Source of the DNA: Anodontia alba
Taxonomy: Eukaryota > Mollusca > Bivalvia > Lucinida > Lucinidae
Reading direction: 5' to 3'
DNA length: 64,000 bases
NCBI GenBank assembly: GCA_964016985.1
Contig: OZ024828.1
Span: forward strand, 74,459,264-74,523,263
Position numbers and translations under genes: made by a program. Of this stretch, positions 35,646 to 47,300 are shown piece after piece (the first letter of the stretch is position 1; each line of letters opens with the position of its first letter). The notes under the pieces are model-generated. The model was not told the origin of the DNA. It did not search any database and saw only the letters and a list, made by a program, of their open reading frames with translations.

Positions 35646-38600
35646 TTATGTCCCCCACCATAGGTTGTGGGGGGGGGGGTGCATATTGTTTATAGTGCGG
35701 TTCACATTGGCGTCGGCGTAGCCTCTTGTCTGCACGCTATCTCCTTAATGAATGGATGGATTTTGGCCAAACTTACACAAATTTATCATTGGGTGGGGGA
35801 AAAATGCTGATTAGATTTTGATGACCTTGACGCCATTTTCGAGGTCACACGAGGACTTAGATTGTTGAAAAAAGCTGGAAAATTGCTTGTCCGCACCCTA
35901 TCTCCTGAAGGAACTTACGGATTTTGACCATACCTGCACATCTAGATTACTGGGACATGTGAAAGAATTGATTAGGTTTTGGTGACCTTGACCCCATTTC
36001 AGGGCATTGGAAATTCTGAAATCTGAATCCGTCCAGCCGATGACCATGACGTCATCAATGAGCCCATTTCCAAAAAAAAAAATATCACCTGTCATGAAAA
36101 CTAATGACAATTGGCAGTCCTATAACTCCTTTTAAATAATACACCTCAACTCCATTATATGACGGAAGTCCAGGTATAACGAGCATGATCAAAGCTGGCA
36201 TCATCAATAAATACAGTCAGGTATGTAAAAAGAAAGAAAGAAAAAAAAAAAGGACAATTTTGTTGTTATTTCCACCTCCACAGGGTTTTCCTAGATAACT
36301 ATTTATAAACAACTGATTCCCGTCTTGTGTAAGCGCGAAGACGTGGGAAACAGAGGAGACGGAACGAAACGACTTTCATGGACCTAATTTGGTCTTATAA
36401 GAAAAGGCCTGTGCCACGGGCGGTTTTGCAGTTTTCAATGTTTCAAGGTCTGACCAGACTGCTTAAATTTTAAGCACTGACCTATCTTGTCTAGCGCAAG
36501 TGGTGCATTACTTATTTTTACCATGAAATCTACCTTGAATTATACTCGCGTGTTACGGCCGTCAAAAAAAAAAAAAAAAAAAAGCAAACAATAAGACCCA
36601 GATCAGACGCTGTTGTATGTGACATCTGATCAGGACGTACATGGTTTGGGAATTAATTTATCAAATCTGAGATTGACAAACCGTGTTGATCAAAACAAAT
36701 AAGAAGAGGAAGAAAATGGGTGCATTCTTTTATCTCTCTCAGTTAAAGCGACCTTTGATCTTTTGGACATGCCAACTGCATCTGATGTTTTGCAGTCTCA
36801 GTGTATTCACGTGTCACACAAATGGATTAATTATCAGACTACCGTTACTGATGATCCGTGTTAATCGCTTGTTTACCGCACAAAGGACAGTGAAGTGTTG
36901 ATTTTTTGACAATGTTTGGATAATGATGTAATTAATTTGTGCTGCGGTAGGTTGCTGTTATTCATCTGTCTCTCCAATATACATGTCAAATCTGTTTAGA
37001 GCCTTTTAACTACCATAATATCGCATTTAAAAGGTGCGCGGACGTTGTCAGTTTGGGAAGACTTGACCGTTTGTGATTTTTTAGACATCATTGATTCGTG
37101 AAAATTGGTTGGTTGGGGAAAAAATGGGGTTCAAGGCACAAAACTGTTGGACCAAATTATTAGCGTTTTGGGGTGTTTGAAACCAGTCCAGAATTCTTAT
37201 TTTTGGTCCAGACCGTCTATTTTCCGGTTTTCCGGAGCCCTGTCCCATATTCAAGGTCACATGGTGGCTTAGATGGTTGGAAAATGGCTTGTCTGCACCA
37301 TATCTCCTGAATGAATGGATGGATTTTTACCAAACTTGTTCATCTTTATTGTTGAGACATGGAAAAGAACTGATTAGATTTTGGTGACTTTGACCCCATT
37401 TTCAAGGTCCCAGGAGGGCCCAGATTGTTGGAAAATGGCTTGTCTGCACCCTATCATGAAGAAATGGATGGATTTCGACCAAACGTGCACAACTTTATTG
37501 CTGTGACATGAAAAAGAACTGATTAGATTTTGGTGACCTTGACCCCATTTTCAAGGTTCCACAAGGGCTTAGATTGTTGGAAAATGACTTGTCTGCACCC
37601 TATCATGAAGGAATGGATGGATTTTGACCAAACTTACACAACTATATTGTTGTGACATGAAAAGGAACTGTTTAGATTTTGGTGACCTTGACCTCATTTT
37701 AAGGTCGCAGGAGAGCTCAGATTGTTGGAAAATGACTTGTCTGCACCCTATGTCATGAAAGAATGGATGGATTTTGACCTAACTTGCTCAACTGTATTGT
37801 TTTGACATGAAAAAGAACTGTTTAGATTTTGGTGACCTTGACCTCATTTTCAAGGTCACAGGAGAGCTCAGATTGTTGAAAAATGACTTGTCTGCACCCT
37901 ATGTCATGAAAGAATGGATGGATTTTGACCTAACTTGCTCAACTGTATTGTTTTGACATGAAAAAGAACTGATTAGATTTTGGTGACCTTAACCCCATTT
38001 TCAAGGTCACAGGGGGGTGGTGGGGGCTCAGATTGTTGGAAAATGACTTTTCTGCATCCTATCGCCAGAATGAATGGATTGATTTTGACATAACTTATAC
38101 AGCTATATTGTTGACACAGGGACAAGAACTGATTAGATTTTGGTGACCTTGAACCCATTTGCAAGGTTACAGGGGGGCTCAGATTGTTGGAAAATGGCTT
38201 GTCTGCACCCTATTTCCAGAATGAATGGAAGGATTTTGACTAAACATGAACATCTATATTGTTGTAACATGGAAAAGAACTGATAAGATTTTGGTGACCT
38301 TGACCCCATTTTCAAGGTCAAACAAGGGCTGAGATTGTTGAAAAATGGCTTGTCTGCACCCTATCATGAAGGAATGGATGGATTTTGACCAAACTTACAC
38401 AACTATATTGTTGTGACATGAAAAAGAACTGTGTAGATTTTGGTGACCTTGACCCCATTTTCAAGGTCACAGGAGAGCTCAGATTGTTGGAAAATGGCTT
38501 TTCTGCATACTATCTCCAGAATGAATGGATGGATTTCGACCAAACTTGTACAGCTATATTGTTGAGATAGGAACAAGAACTGATTAGATTTTTGTGACCT

Positions 38601-38948
38601 TGACCCCATTAGATTTTGGTGGCCTTGATCCCAGGGGACTCACATGACTGATATTTAATGAGTCCCAGGATAAAATCAGGAGTCCTTTACACATTTTCGA
38701 GCAGTTTTCCATTGTATTTTTCGAGTTAAGGGATTCACATGTAAAAAATTTGTTAGTCCCAGAGACAATGTTGTGAGTATATGAAGCGGGACTCGCAGGT
38801 AAAAAAATCACTGCTGACCCCATTTTCAAGGTCACCATCGACCACATACACACACAAAAAAAGATAAATTATAGATACTACCTTTTTCAACGATAGGTCT
38901 GTCTGATAGGTGGGGGACATACGCTTTCCTCTGAAAACACTGTTCTAG
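35646..38948 (+). mobile_element. Helitron-like element, TTATGTCCCCCACC family, CTAG end
   Basis: 5' end TTATGTCCCCCACC folds with GTGGGGGG a few bases on. 3' end GGTGGGGGACATA (38909-38921) is the exact reverse complement of TATGTCCCCCACC. It is followed 24 bases later by the terminus CTAG (38945-38948) and then T. The 5' flank is A, so the insertion point is A|T with no target duplication. The body is tandem units of about 150 bp at 35700-36110 and 37240-38840: CTTGTCTGCACCCTATC, GAATGGATGGATTTTGACC, AACTGATTAGATTTTGGTGA and CCTTGACCCCATTTTCAAGG. The 3' hairpin is weak (TTTC-CTCT-GAAA). Non-coding; a non-autonomous Helitron/HINE type is the best fit. Confidence 0.72.
36115..37235. other. 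Foreign segment within the TTATGTCCCCC element
   Basis: The 150-bp units stop near 36110 and resume near 37240. The segment holds an AAAG run (36224-36250), a 20-base A run (36564-36583), and a GACCCAGATCAGACGCTG..CATCTGATCAGGACGTAC hairpin at 36594-36650. No edges of a named element were found. Confidence 0.45.
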
Positions 38949-38969
38949 TTCAATAATGTCAGTGCTATT

Positions 38970-39755
38970 CAGGGGTCAGGCTGGCCCAGAAATTTAGGGA
39001 GAAGTGACTTCTCCCTCCAGACAAAACAGGGAGAAGTTTTATAGGATGAGGGAGAAGTCAAGACTCGGTTAACCTATCTCCTTATCGAAAGCATGACACT
39101 TAAAAATCCTCGACTCGCTTTACTGCATTGTCTTGGGAATTAACAAAAAAGGAAACAATTTTTACTGTAGACCTGTTCATTCTTACTTCTAAACCAATTA
39201 AATGATCCACAGAAACACAGACATGAGTAGGGCAAATGCATCATATCTGGACCCATATCTTTTGGAAATTGATCTTCTCAGTAGATCCAGTCAAAACATC
39301 ATGATCTGTGGCTTGATAAGCTATAAACACAATGATAAAAAGAAATTTGTTAACTAAAATGTCTGTCAACTTTACGGTAAAACTTAGTTTTTAGTATTTT
39401 TAATGCTGTGTCTGACCAATTTTCAGCATGTAAATGGTTCATTTATGAAAACACGGACACCCACGAAAACTAATGACATTAAAGAAAAACGATCTTTTGG
39501 TCACTTAGTAGGCAAACAGTTTTCCTCCAAAATTTGCAAACCACATCAGAATTTTATTTTTTGGCCTTTCTGATACATCTAGCATTTTTTTTTCAGAAGA
39601 TTTTTACCTTTTTATGTTTGCTCAATTTTTACTAGCTTTTTCAAAAGTTGCTAAAATCGAGGGCGAAGTTTTTGTCACCCTCAGGGCTTCCCAGGGCAAC
39701 TTCGAGCCCTCAGGGGCGACTATTTCGCCCCAGTCGCCCTCTAGCTTGACCCCTG
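38970..39755 (+). mobile_element. hAT-like MITE, CAGGGGTCARGCT family, copy 1
   Basis: Ends CAGGGGTCAGGCT and AGCTTGACCCCTG form a 13-bp inverted repeat with one mismatch. The 5-bp direct repeat CTATT flanks it at 38965-38969 and 39756-39760. Subterminal hairpins are GGGAGAAGTGACTTCTCCC near 38998 and a GGGCGAC..TCGCCC block near the right end. The same element occurs in reverse at 51094-51870. No open frame, hence non-autonomous. Confidence 0.85.
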
Positions 39756-40200
39756 CTATTTCATGATGTCATGAGTGTTCATATCAATACGAAATATGTA
39801 TCGATACAAAATGATCGATATTCGATATATCATTTGATACATTATCTAAGACACAAAATTGAACTATTTTCTAGTTTCGTAGCTTTTGTAGCCCTTTATA
39901 TCATGTGTTATCCATTTGTAGCCTTAGTACTCTTCCCAATTCCCATCCTTATGTACCTCCAGATTTAATACTTTCTGAATATTAAAGTAGTAAAGGCATA
40001 CACGTGCCCCACATATTCAAATACTTTGTATAGGTCCTTAACATGTAAAGCCTTCCCCATTGGAGCCGGTACCACTGCCGCCTTTAAAAATTTTGGCATG
40101 GGTCCTCCTTATCTGAGTTTTTTTTATATCAATACAAGTCTATGGTCTTCAAAAATATGGAAAAGGCAGAATGGAAAAAGGCCTGGGACGATACTGTGAC

Positions 40201-40419
40201 TCATAATAACTTAAGAAAATAAATATTGTCAGCGTTCACAGCATCACCTTTTTCCCTATTAGATAGATGACAAAAAGATGCTGTGCGCTTGCTAAGGTGA
40301 ACAGCCAGGTTGGTTGTATTCCCCCCTTTGGCTGACACGGTCTTCTTGCAGAGCCTGCAGCTAGCACCATCCATTTGCTTATCGAAATAGCTCCAGACCT
40401 TGCTTTTTGGAGGCGGCAT
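40201..40419 (-). pseudogene. BED-type zinc finger fragment
   Basis: Minus-strand frame MPPPKSKVWSYFDKQMDG, then CRLCKKTVSAKGGNTTNLAV and HLSKR. This has the BED order: aromatic VWSYF, C..C, the GG.TTNL segment and H at the expected place. A one-base loss after the HLSKR codons removes the final H; in the shifted frame a histidine (HS) follows SKR immediately. BED fingers are DNA-binding modules of hAT transposases and of host ZBED genes derived from them. No catalytic domain is visible downstream, so I read it as a transposon remnant, with a domesticated exon as a less likely option. Confidence 0.65.
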
Positions 40420-40480
40420 TTTGTTTTTTGTTTTTGTTTTTTTCTCGCAGAGGGCAGCTTTCTAGCAGACAACAATGTTT

Positions 40481-40503
40481 GCGGGAAAATTCGAATTTCC
40501 CGC
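40481..40503. promoter_or_regulatory. Inverted pair of E2F-like octamers
   Basis: GCGGGAAA at 40481-40488 and TTTCCCGC at 40496-40503 form a palindrome. TTTCCCGC is a textbook E2F/DP site. It lies about 60 bp upstream of the BED fragment start. Activity is untested. Confidence 0.3.
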
Positions 40504-41033
40504 GGAATTTACCTTCGCACAAAAAAGAGTTCACTATTAAGTCTAACTACATATACCGTAATAATCTGTTGTTGTTGTTCAATCAAGTACCTGTCAGTGA
40601 TCATATTTTTCTATTGCACATAGATCTACATGTAAATGAACAGATGGCTAATCGCGGGCATATTCACGCATGTCTTCTATACCTACAACCTAAATCTATC
40701 AATTAGCTTTGCTGCCGAATACAGCGGTAGTACAACCGAAAGAGCAGCTCCGAGTCGTCCTGGAAAATAGTACCCCTCTGATACTCTTCATTTGGAGGGG
40801 AATTAATCACGTGACAATAACATTCTTTGCAAATGGCAGACTTTGTTTTATTTTGTTGCACACGAAATAAATGGTTTTTTTTTTGGAAATTTGAAGGCTA
40901 AACACAACAGAAAGACAGGTAGATACTGATTCGATACTTTGATCGATACTGCAATGTTAGATTCGGTATATCTGTCGAACGTAAATAAAAGGTTCTTCGA
41001 TAAAACTGTGAACCAGTACACACCACTATTAGG

Positions 41034-41152
41034 CATATATGATGGCATTCAAAATGGCATTCAACTGTACAATGATGAAAATGCCATTCAAAAATAGTTT
41101 GGGAGTTTTCTGACTATCACCAGGAAAGTTTGAAGAAATCAAGGTAAATTCA
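41034..41152. other. Short spacer
   Basis: Contains three ATGGCATTCA-like repeats, nothing else. Confidence 0.4.
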
Positions 41153-41935
41153 AGTCAGAGCACTTACTTAAGCAGCTGATCATAAAAATCACTCAGAAGT
41201 GCGATTTTTTCTGTCCAAGGAAAGAAACAGCAGTATGTGTAGTTTTTGTATTGCAGTTGGTCTGATTTTTAATTCCACGCTGCTGTAGACATGTAGTAGA
41301 ACCTATCCAATCAATGCAGATGCACCATTCAGTTACATGTTCAGAAGCTGGACAAGGCTGCAAATTGTGAGTAAATTAGTGAAAAATGACATTTTTAGCA
41401 CATTTTATGTTTTTTTGGTTCGTTTTTCAAATGTTTCCGAAGTTTTGACAAAAGTGTGGATAGTTTTTAAGGTAAGTTTGGTACTTTAATTGTTGAATAA
41501 AGGAAAGAAAATCTGGTGTGCGCATTCAAATAACATGTATGTTCAGTGTGTCAAAGTTAAAGGGGTATCCCAAAAAAAATCACTTATCATCTCATTTGGA
41601 TGATCACTGTCAAGTACCAATATGCAAACAACAAAGAAAGAAGGACAAAACTCAGTACAGATTAAATTTTTGCTGTCCTCTTCTTAGTTTAACTGTCTAG
41701 TCATCTCCCCTTGCCAGAAAACAAAAGGACAGAAGGAACTTTGTCAAGATAATCAAGTCCCTCCATTCTGATTAATCACTTATAGAAGTGATTCTGAGGT
41801 ACCAAAATAATCATCCAGTTGAATGATTCCAATCAAACAGAAAGGGAAACAAATCTTGCATCTTTAGAAAGGTACATTAAAATGTACTTCAGGAAGTGAT
41901 TTCTATGATCAGCTGTTTAAGTAAGTGCTCTGACT
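41153..41935. mobile_element. MITE with 40-bp terminal inverted repeats
   Basis: AGTCAGAGCACTTACTTAAG..CAGCTGATCATA on the left mirrors TATGATCAGCTG..TTAAGTAAGTGCTCTGACT on the right, with few mismatches over 40 bp. Length is 783 bp, with no coding capacity. Target duplication is unclear, so superfamily is not assigned. It ends 168 bp before the first NRF1-like exon. Confidence 0.8.
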
Positions 41936-42103
41936 GTTCAAAATGTTATTTTTTATCTTCTGTTTATAAGAGGTAAATTTGCTATTGAGATTCCCATGCT
42001 TTTAATACCAGTAAGAAACTGAAATACATGTCCACAAAAATGGTGAAATAGACCATAAGTTGTGCTAAAAGGATGATATTGTTTTATTCTTGTTTAATTG
42101 TAG

Positions 42104-42250
42104 GTTTCCACTCTGGCTGGTACAGGTGAAATAATTTCTCCCACCTTGGATTTGAAACCTAGTATGATAATTGAACCAGGTATTGAGGATGCAACCACAT
42201 GTACAAAGAAGCAACAACTGCCTTCTCTTTCAGTGGACTCCATGACACAG
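42104..42250 (+). CDS. NRF1-like transcription factor, internal exon (a)
   Basis: A 49-codon exon with acceptor TTTAATTGTAG|G and donor CACAG|GTAAGG; it starts and ends in phase 0. The protein starts VSTLAGTGEIISP and ends LPSLSVDSMTQ. In vertebrate NRF1 the matching stretch ends VSVDKMTQ and is followed by AQLRAFIP; here the next exon supplies VQLLEFIP, so the join is colinear. NRF1 family proteins bind GCGCATGCGC as dimers and activate nuclear genes for mitochondrial function; in flies the homologue is Erect wing. The N-terminal half of this exon has no close counterpart that I recall, so the protein is a diverged family member. Upstream exons with the basic DNA-binding region were not found between 1 and 42103. 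Confidence 0.75.
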
Positions 42251-42419
42251 GTAAGGGGATATATCCCAGTTGTTCAGCTTGTTCATTAATATTTGCTATA
42301 ATAGAAAAGAATAAGGATGAAAGATTTCTGATTATGCATAGATCTCGATAAGGTGCTTTTTATGTCCCCCCCTATTTGAAGAATAGCGGAAGGGCATTAA
42401 GTGTTAAGAAGTGGCTATT

Positions 42420-42500
42420 GACAGCCGGCTGTCACCAGCGAAAGTTCACTGGAGACAGCCAGCTGTCTCCAGCCAAAGTTTGCTGGTGACAGCCAGCAAA
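42420..42500. repeat. Strong compound hairpin built on GACAGCC
   Basis: GTCACCAGC (42431-42439) pairs with GCTGGTGAC (42482-42490). Inside, CTGGAGACAGC (42449-42459) pairs with GCTGTCTCCAG (42462-42472) around CA. The palindrome GACAGCCGGCTGTC precedes it. GACAGCCGGC and GCCGGC-like pieces recur at 42601-42635. A nearby TATGTCCCCCCC..GAATAGCGG block at 42360 resembles the 5' hairpin start of the Helitron-like families. Confidence 0.8.
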
Positions 42501-42774
42501 AATATATAGATGGTTTTTTGACTAGCAGCAAATAATAAAGTCATTTATTGATTTTTCTTCTATTTATATAACCTTTATTAATATCTTAATTTAGAAAGTA
42601 GTGACAGCCGGCAAAAATATTACGGCTGGCTCATAAGAGCGGAAAAGATAATCAATTATCAGTCCTGCCATTGTGATCTATAATCGATCAGTAATCTCTG
42701 AAGATATGGTCATTATTTTACCTGTCTGTCTGAGCATGACTCTTACCATATATTATACTTGACTTTATATATTT

Positions 42775-43140
42775 GGTCAGACAGGCCTGAGCAAACAGTG
42801 TAGACCCAGATCAGAGTTCTCATTAACTCCAGATTTGGAGTAAGTTACTCCAACTTTTCATTTCTAACTCCCAACTTTTTGGAAAGTCTCAACAGAAAAG
42901 TATGGTAAAACTCCAACTTTTTCTGGACGACAGCATTTTACTCCCGGTTTTCAAAATCCTAGTGAGAACCCTGCCAGATGAGATGCGATAAAATGTGGCA
43001 TCTCATCAGGGTCTATACTGTTTGCTACTCATCAAGCTACTTTTAGACACAACAATGGGTGGTATATTCTACCTTTTCAAATTTTAGATAAAGTATGGTA
43101 ATGAGGTAAGGTGTCTGAATACTGAAATTAAATTCCATCA
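42775..43140. mobile_element. GCAAACAGTGTAGACC-type MITE, interrupted
   Basis: GAGCAAACAGTGTAGACCCA on the left and TCAGGGTCTATACTGTTTGC on the right form an internal inverted pair, as in 11087-11305. The outer part continues to GGTAAGGTGTCTGAATACTG. A smaller MITE (42812-42973) splits it. Confidence 0.65.
42812..42973. mobile_element. 162-bp MITE with 6-bp target duplication
   Basis: Ends CAGAGTTCTCATTAAC and CCTAGTGAGAACCCTG are inverted repeats. The 6-bp direct repeat CCAGAT flanks it at 42806-42811 and 42974-42979. Removing the element restores TAGACCCAGATGAGATGCG, the expected interior of the host MITE. hAT-like by its CAG..CTG ends. Confidence 0.78.
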
Positions 43141-43504
43141 GAAAATTAAAAAAAAAACAGAAAAAAAAACTCTGATTTTAAAAGAAGTGGTCATCGTATT
43201 TTTTGCCTGTTAAAATCAATGATCTACCTTGGGCGAATACACATCTACAAGCAAGGTACGTAATGTTCATCAACAAACTATACATGTTCAGTGGGCGAAT
43301 CATAAGAAAGAGAGTGGGTGAACCGATTCATTAAATATATAAACATATCAATTAACATTAACTTTTCATGTGTTTGAACTATTTGAAAATCAGTTTAAAA
43401 AAAATAAATGACTGTTCGAACTAATAGAGAAATTTTCGGGAGATGATTTCAAAACAGTAAGGGTGCTCAAATTATTAGAGTGTTCGAACTAAAAGAAAAC
43501 CTAC
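43141..43504. other. AT-rich DNA, no feature seen
   Basis: GTTCGAACTAA.AGA recurs at about 43412 and 43481. Otherwise nothing recognised. Confidence 0.4.
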
Positions 43505-44313
43505 CTTCTGTTTTGCGCTTCTTTTCCTGAATTGAAGGGCCAATTAAATCAAAGTTGGTAGAAAGTATTTGTACAACTTCTAGATCAAAAAAGCTAAAAG
43601 TGTTCTGATAGGAAATCCAAGTTGGCCGCCATCTTGAAAATCTGTTTTGCGCTTCTGAACTGAAAGGCCAATGGATTGGAAACTTTGTACGAAGTATCGG
43701 GGCCTTCTTGAAAATCCTTTTTTAGCTCACCAGAGCCGGAGGCTCAGGGGGAGCTTATAGGATAGATAGTGGTCGGTCTTCGTCTGCATTGTCAACATTT
43801 TCAAATGACATCTCTGAAATTACTAGGCCAAATGAAACCAAATTACATGTGGAGCCTCCATGCGGAGGGGTAACAAAAGTTTGTTCATAAGGACTTGATC
43901 AAGTGACCAAGATGGCCGCCACGCTCATATATGGTAAAACACTTAAAAATCTTCTCCAGAACCAAGAAAGCTTCAAGGCTGAATCTTGGTATACAACATC
44001 ATGGACTCAGTGTCTACCAAATTTGTTCAAATAATGACCCTAGGTTGACCTTTGACCTTTTTATGGCAAGGTCAAATTTGCGTTCTCATGCATTTGTATG
44101 GGAAAATGTAGAAAAGTCATTTTCTGAAAATGTATTAAAGACTAATGGCTGAAACTTACAATGAGTAATTAAAGTAGTAAAATATTTTAGTTATAATCAA
44201 AATTTTGTCCCCTAAGGGTTATCTGCCCTTGTGTGTATGCCCCACAGAGTGGCCTAAGTGATGAGGTTAAGGACCTGTTCTTTGATCAGCTGCGTGACTG
44301 CCAGGATTCCAGT

Positions 44314-47300
44314 CTTCTTGTTCGTCTGTCATTACTGACAATGACCAATCCTAATCAACTATGTGATGTGTTATTATTTGTGTGTTCTAAGATGGCTGAT
44401 GAGACCAATCTTAGCTCTAAACTGCCTGTTGCAGATAGAACAAGAGAGGTCTGAGGAAGAAAGCTCTGTTGGTGATGCCTTAGCTCTGGCTTTCCGCTGT
44501 GCACGTTTCTGCTCGGCTTCGCTGATTCTTTTTGCTTCGTATTCACCGGCTCCCCTTTTTATGAGGCCTCGCCACTTTGTACGATCTTGTGCAATCTATT
44601 CCCATGACTCAGTTGGTATGTTGAAGTCTTTAAGGGAGGCTTTGAGGGTGTCCTTGTATCGCTTCTTGTGACCACCATGGGAGCGTTTTCCTACTTGAAG
44701 TTCTCCATAGAGGATTTTCTTTGGCAAACGTTCATCAGGCATTCTGGTAACATGGTCTGTCCATCTTAACTGTGCCAATTTCAGAAGAGTATGTATACTC
44801 TGCATCCCTGCCCTTTTCAGGACTTCTGTGTCTGGAATCCTGTCTTGCCACTTGATCTTTAGAAGTTTTCTAAGACAGCTTGTATGGAAGTGGTTCAGTC
44901 TTTTGGCATGCCGTTGGTAAACTGTCCAAGTTTCGCATGCGTATAATAGTGTTGACAGCACTACCGATCTATATACTTTCAGCTTTGTGTCAAGTCTGAT
45001 TCCACTTCGGTCCCAAATACTTCCACGTAGCCGGCCAAACGCTGCACTAGCTTTGGCAATTCTAGCATTGACTTCATCATCAATGTGCACTAGACAATGT
45101 GCTTCCAAGGTAGGTGAATTTGTCTACCACTTGCAGTCATTGACCTTTCACTGTGATGGTAGGCTCCTTGTAAGGCTTTCCAGGTGCTGGCTGATATACT
45201 ACCTCAGTCTTTTTGATGCTGATTGTGAGATCATAGCTGTCATATGAATCAGATACTTGATCCACACCTTTTTGCATTTTCTCTTCTGTTGGAGCACCCT
45301 GTGCCATGTCATCAGCAAAGAGGAACTCGTCTAGCACCTCTGTCTGCACCTTAGATTTAGCTTGCAACCTTCTTAGGTTGAAAAGTTTCCCATCAAAGCG
45401 ATACCTAATAGGTATACCATTGTCACCATCCTGGAAAGCATCTGTAAGCATGGCAGAAAACATCATGCTGAACAGTGTTGAAGCTAGTACACAGCCTTGC
45501 TTAACTCCATTTGTCACAGGAAATGGATGAGAAAACTCGCCATCATTTTGGACCCTTGCAAGCATACCATCATGGAACTGCCGCACCATTGCTATGAATT
45601 TGGCAGGACAACCAAACTTCGCCATAATTTTCCAAAGTCCCTCACGACTGACTGTGTCAAATGCTTTGATGAGGTCGACAAAGGTCATGTAGAGGTCCAC
45701 ATTCTGTTCCTGGCATTTTTCTTGAAGCTGTCGTGCTGTGAAGATCATGTCTATTGTTCCTCTGTTTTTCCTGAATCCACACTGGCTTTCTGGTAGAAGC
45801 CCTGACCGTTCCAGGTGTTCATTCAATCGGTTCAGTAGGATCCTAGCAAGAATCTTCCCAGCAATTGACAATAAAGAGATGCCTCGATGATTGTCACAGA
45901 CTTGAGGATTCCCTTTCCTTTTGAATAGGTGGATAATTGTTGCATCCTTGAATTCTTGAGGGATGGCTTCTTTTCTCCACATAATGTGAAATAACTCTGT
46001 CAGTTTCTCTTCAACTGGAGGACCTCCTGCTTTGTAGATCTCTGCAGATATTGCATCTGATCCTGGAGCCTTGCCAGATGACAGGAGTTTTATTGCTTTC
46101 ATTGTTTCAGAGATGGTTTGGAGCTCATCAAGCTGTGGATTACATTCCACCTGTGGTAGTCTGTTGATAGCTTCATCATTGATAGATGATGGCCGATTAA
46201 GGACACCATCAAAGTGTTCAGCCCATCTTTTCAAGATAGCTTCTTTATCAGTCAGAAGACTAGATCCATCTGCACTAAGGAGTGGGGTGGTTCCTGAGCT
46301 CTGGGGACCATATACTGTCTTGAGTGCATCAAAGATTTTTTCATGTCCTTTCTGTCTGCAAAGGACTGGATTTCATCAGCCTTTTTTCTCAGCCAGGAGT
46401 CTTGCATGTCTCTGAGCCTCATCTGAACTGTCCTGCATATGTTTGAATAGGCAGTCTTGCTAGATACTGAGCTGGTATTTCTGAGGTAAGCCTTGTGTTT
46501 TTGGTGTTTCTCTTCAAGGAGTCCCTGAATTTCTTTGTCATTCTCATCAAACCAATCTTGGTGTTTGGGAGATACTGGTCCTAGGGAATCCATTGCTGAA
46601 GAGTGAACAGTGTCTCTGAAGACTGTCCAGCTCTCATCTACATCTTCTGAACTGTGTTCCAGGGCATCTAAACGGCTGCAGAGATCGTTGACGAATGCTT
46701 GCCTCTTGCTGTCTTGTTTCAGCTTGGAGACATCTTATTTCTTTGGCACCTTCTTGCCTTGTGGTCGTTGTACAGGCTGAATGCGCAGGTTGAGTTTGCT
46801 GACAACAAGCCTGTGATCTGTCCAACAGTCTGCACCACACATAGTTTTAGTCACTCTGACATCATGTCTGTCCTTCCTTCACACTATGACATAGTCAATG
46901 AGATGCCAGTGTTTGGAGCGAGGGTGCATCCATGTTGTCTTTCTGCGAGTTGGTAGACGGAAGACTGTGTTGGTGATCAGTAATTCATGTTCTGCACACT
47001 TCCTTAAAAGGAGGAGTCCATTGCTGTTGCACTTCCCTACACCTTCAGATCCAGTCACTCCTTCCCAGGTCTGGTGGTCTGTGCCCACTCTGGCATTGAA
47101 GTCCCCAAGGAGGATGAGTTTGTCTGTCCGGGGTGCTGCAGAAATCACAGAATCCAAATCATCATAGAACTTGTCTTTAACCTCATCTGGGTTGGTCATT
47201 GTGGGTGCATAGGCACTTACAATTGTTGCATGCCTCTTGCCAGATAAGGGAAGTCTCAGCGTCATCAGGTGGTCATTTATGCCTTTGGGAAGTCCTGAAA

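Larger units (their letters stand above)
39775..41033 (-). mobile_element. hAT remnant with BED finger
   Basis: The right end reads AACCAGTACACACCACTA, which on the minus strand is TAGTGGTGTGTACTGGTT, a hAT-like terminus (CAGTGGTGTG type). A BED finger lies about 600 bp inside on the same strand, where hAT transposases carry it. The left end near 39775 (CATGAGTGTTCATATC) is a poor match, so the boundary is uncertain. Confidence 0.4.

Noticed and set aside
36563..36583. Poly-A tract as the tail of a retroposed gene
   Set aside because: No coding or RNA homology upstream and no target duplication.
35646..38948. CRISPR-like array because of regular 150-bp repeats
   Set aside because: Repeats are long, imperfect and contiguous with no unique spacers; this is eukaryotic tandem DNA.
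44233..44454. An exon-like open stretch with acceptor-like CCACAG at its start, tempting as another exon of the NRF1-like gene
   Set aside because: The first part is the RTE endonuclease motif (YAPQSGLSDEVKDLF) and the rest is the antisense of the LINE B 3' end and zinc finger.
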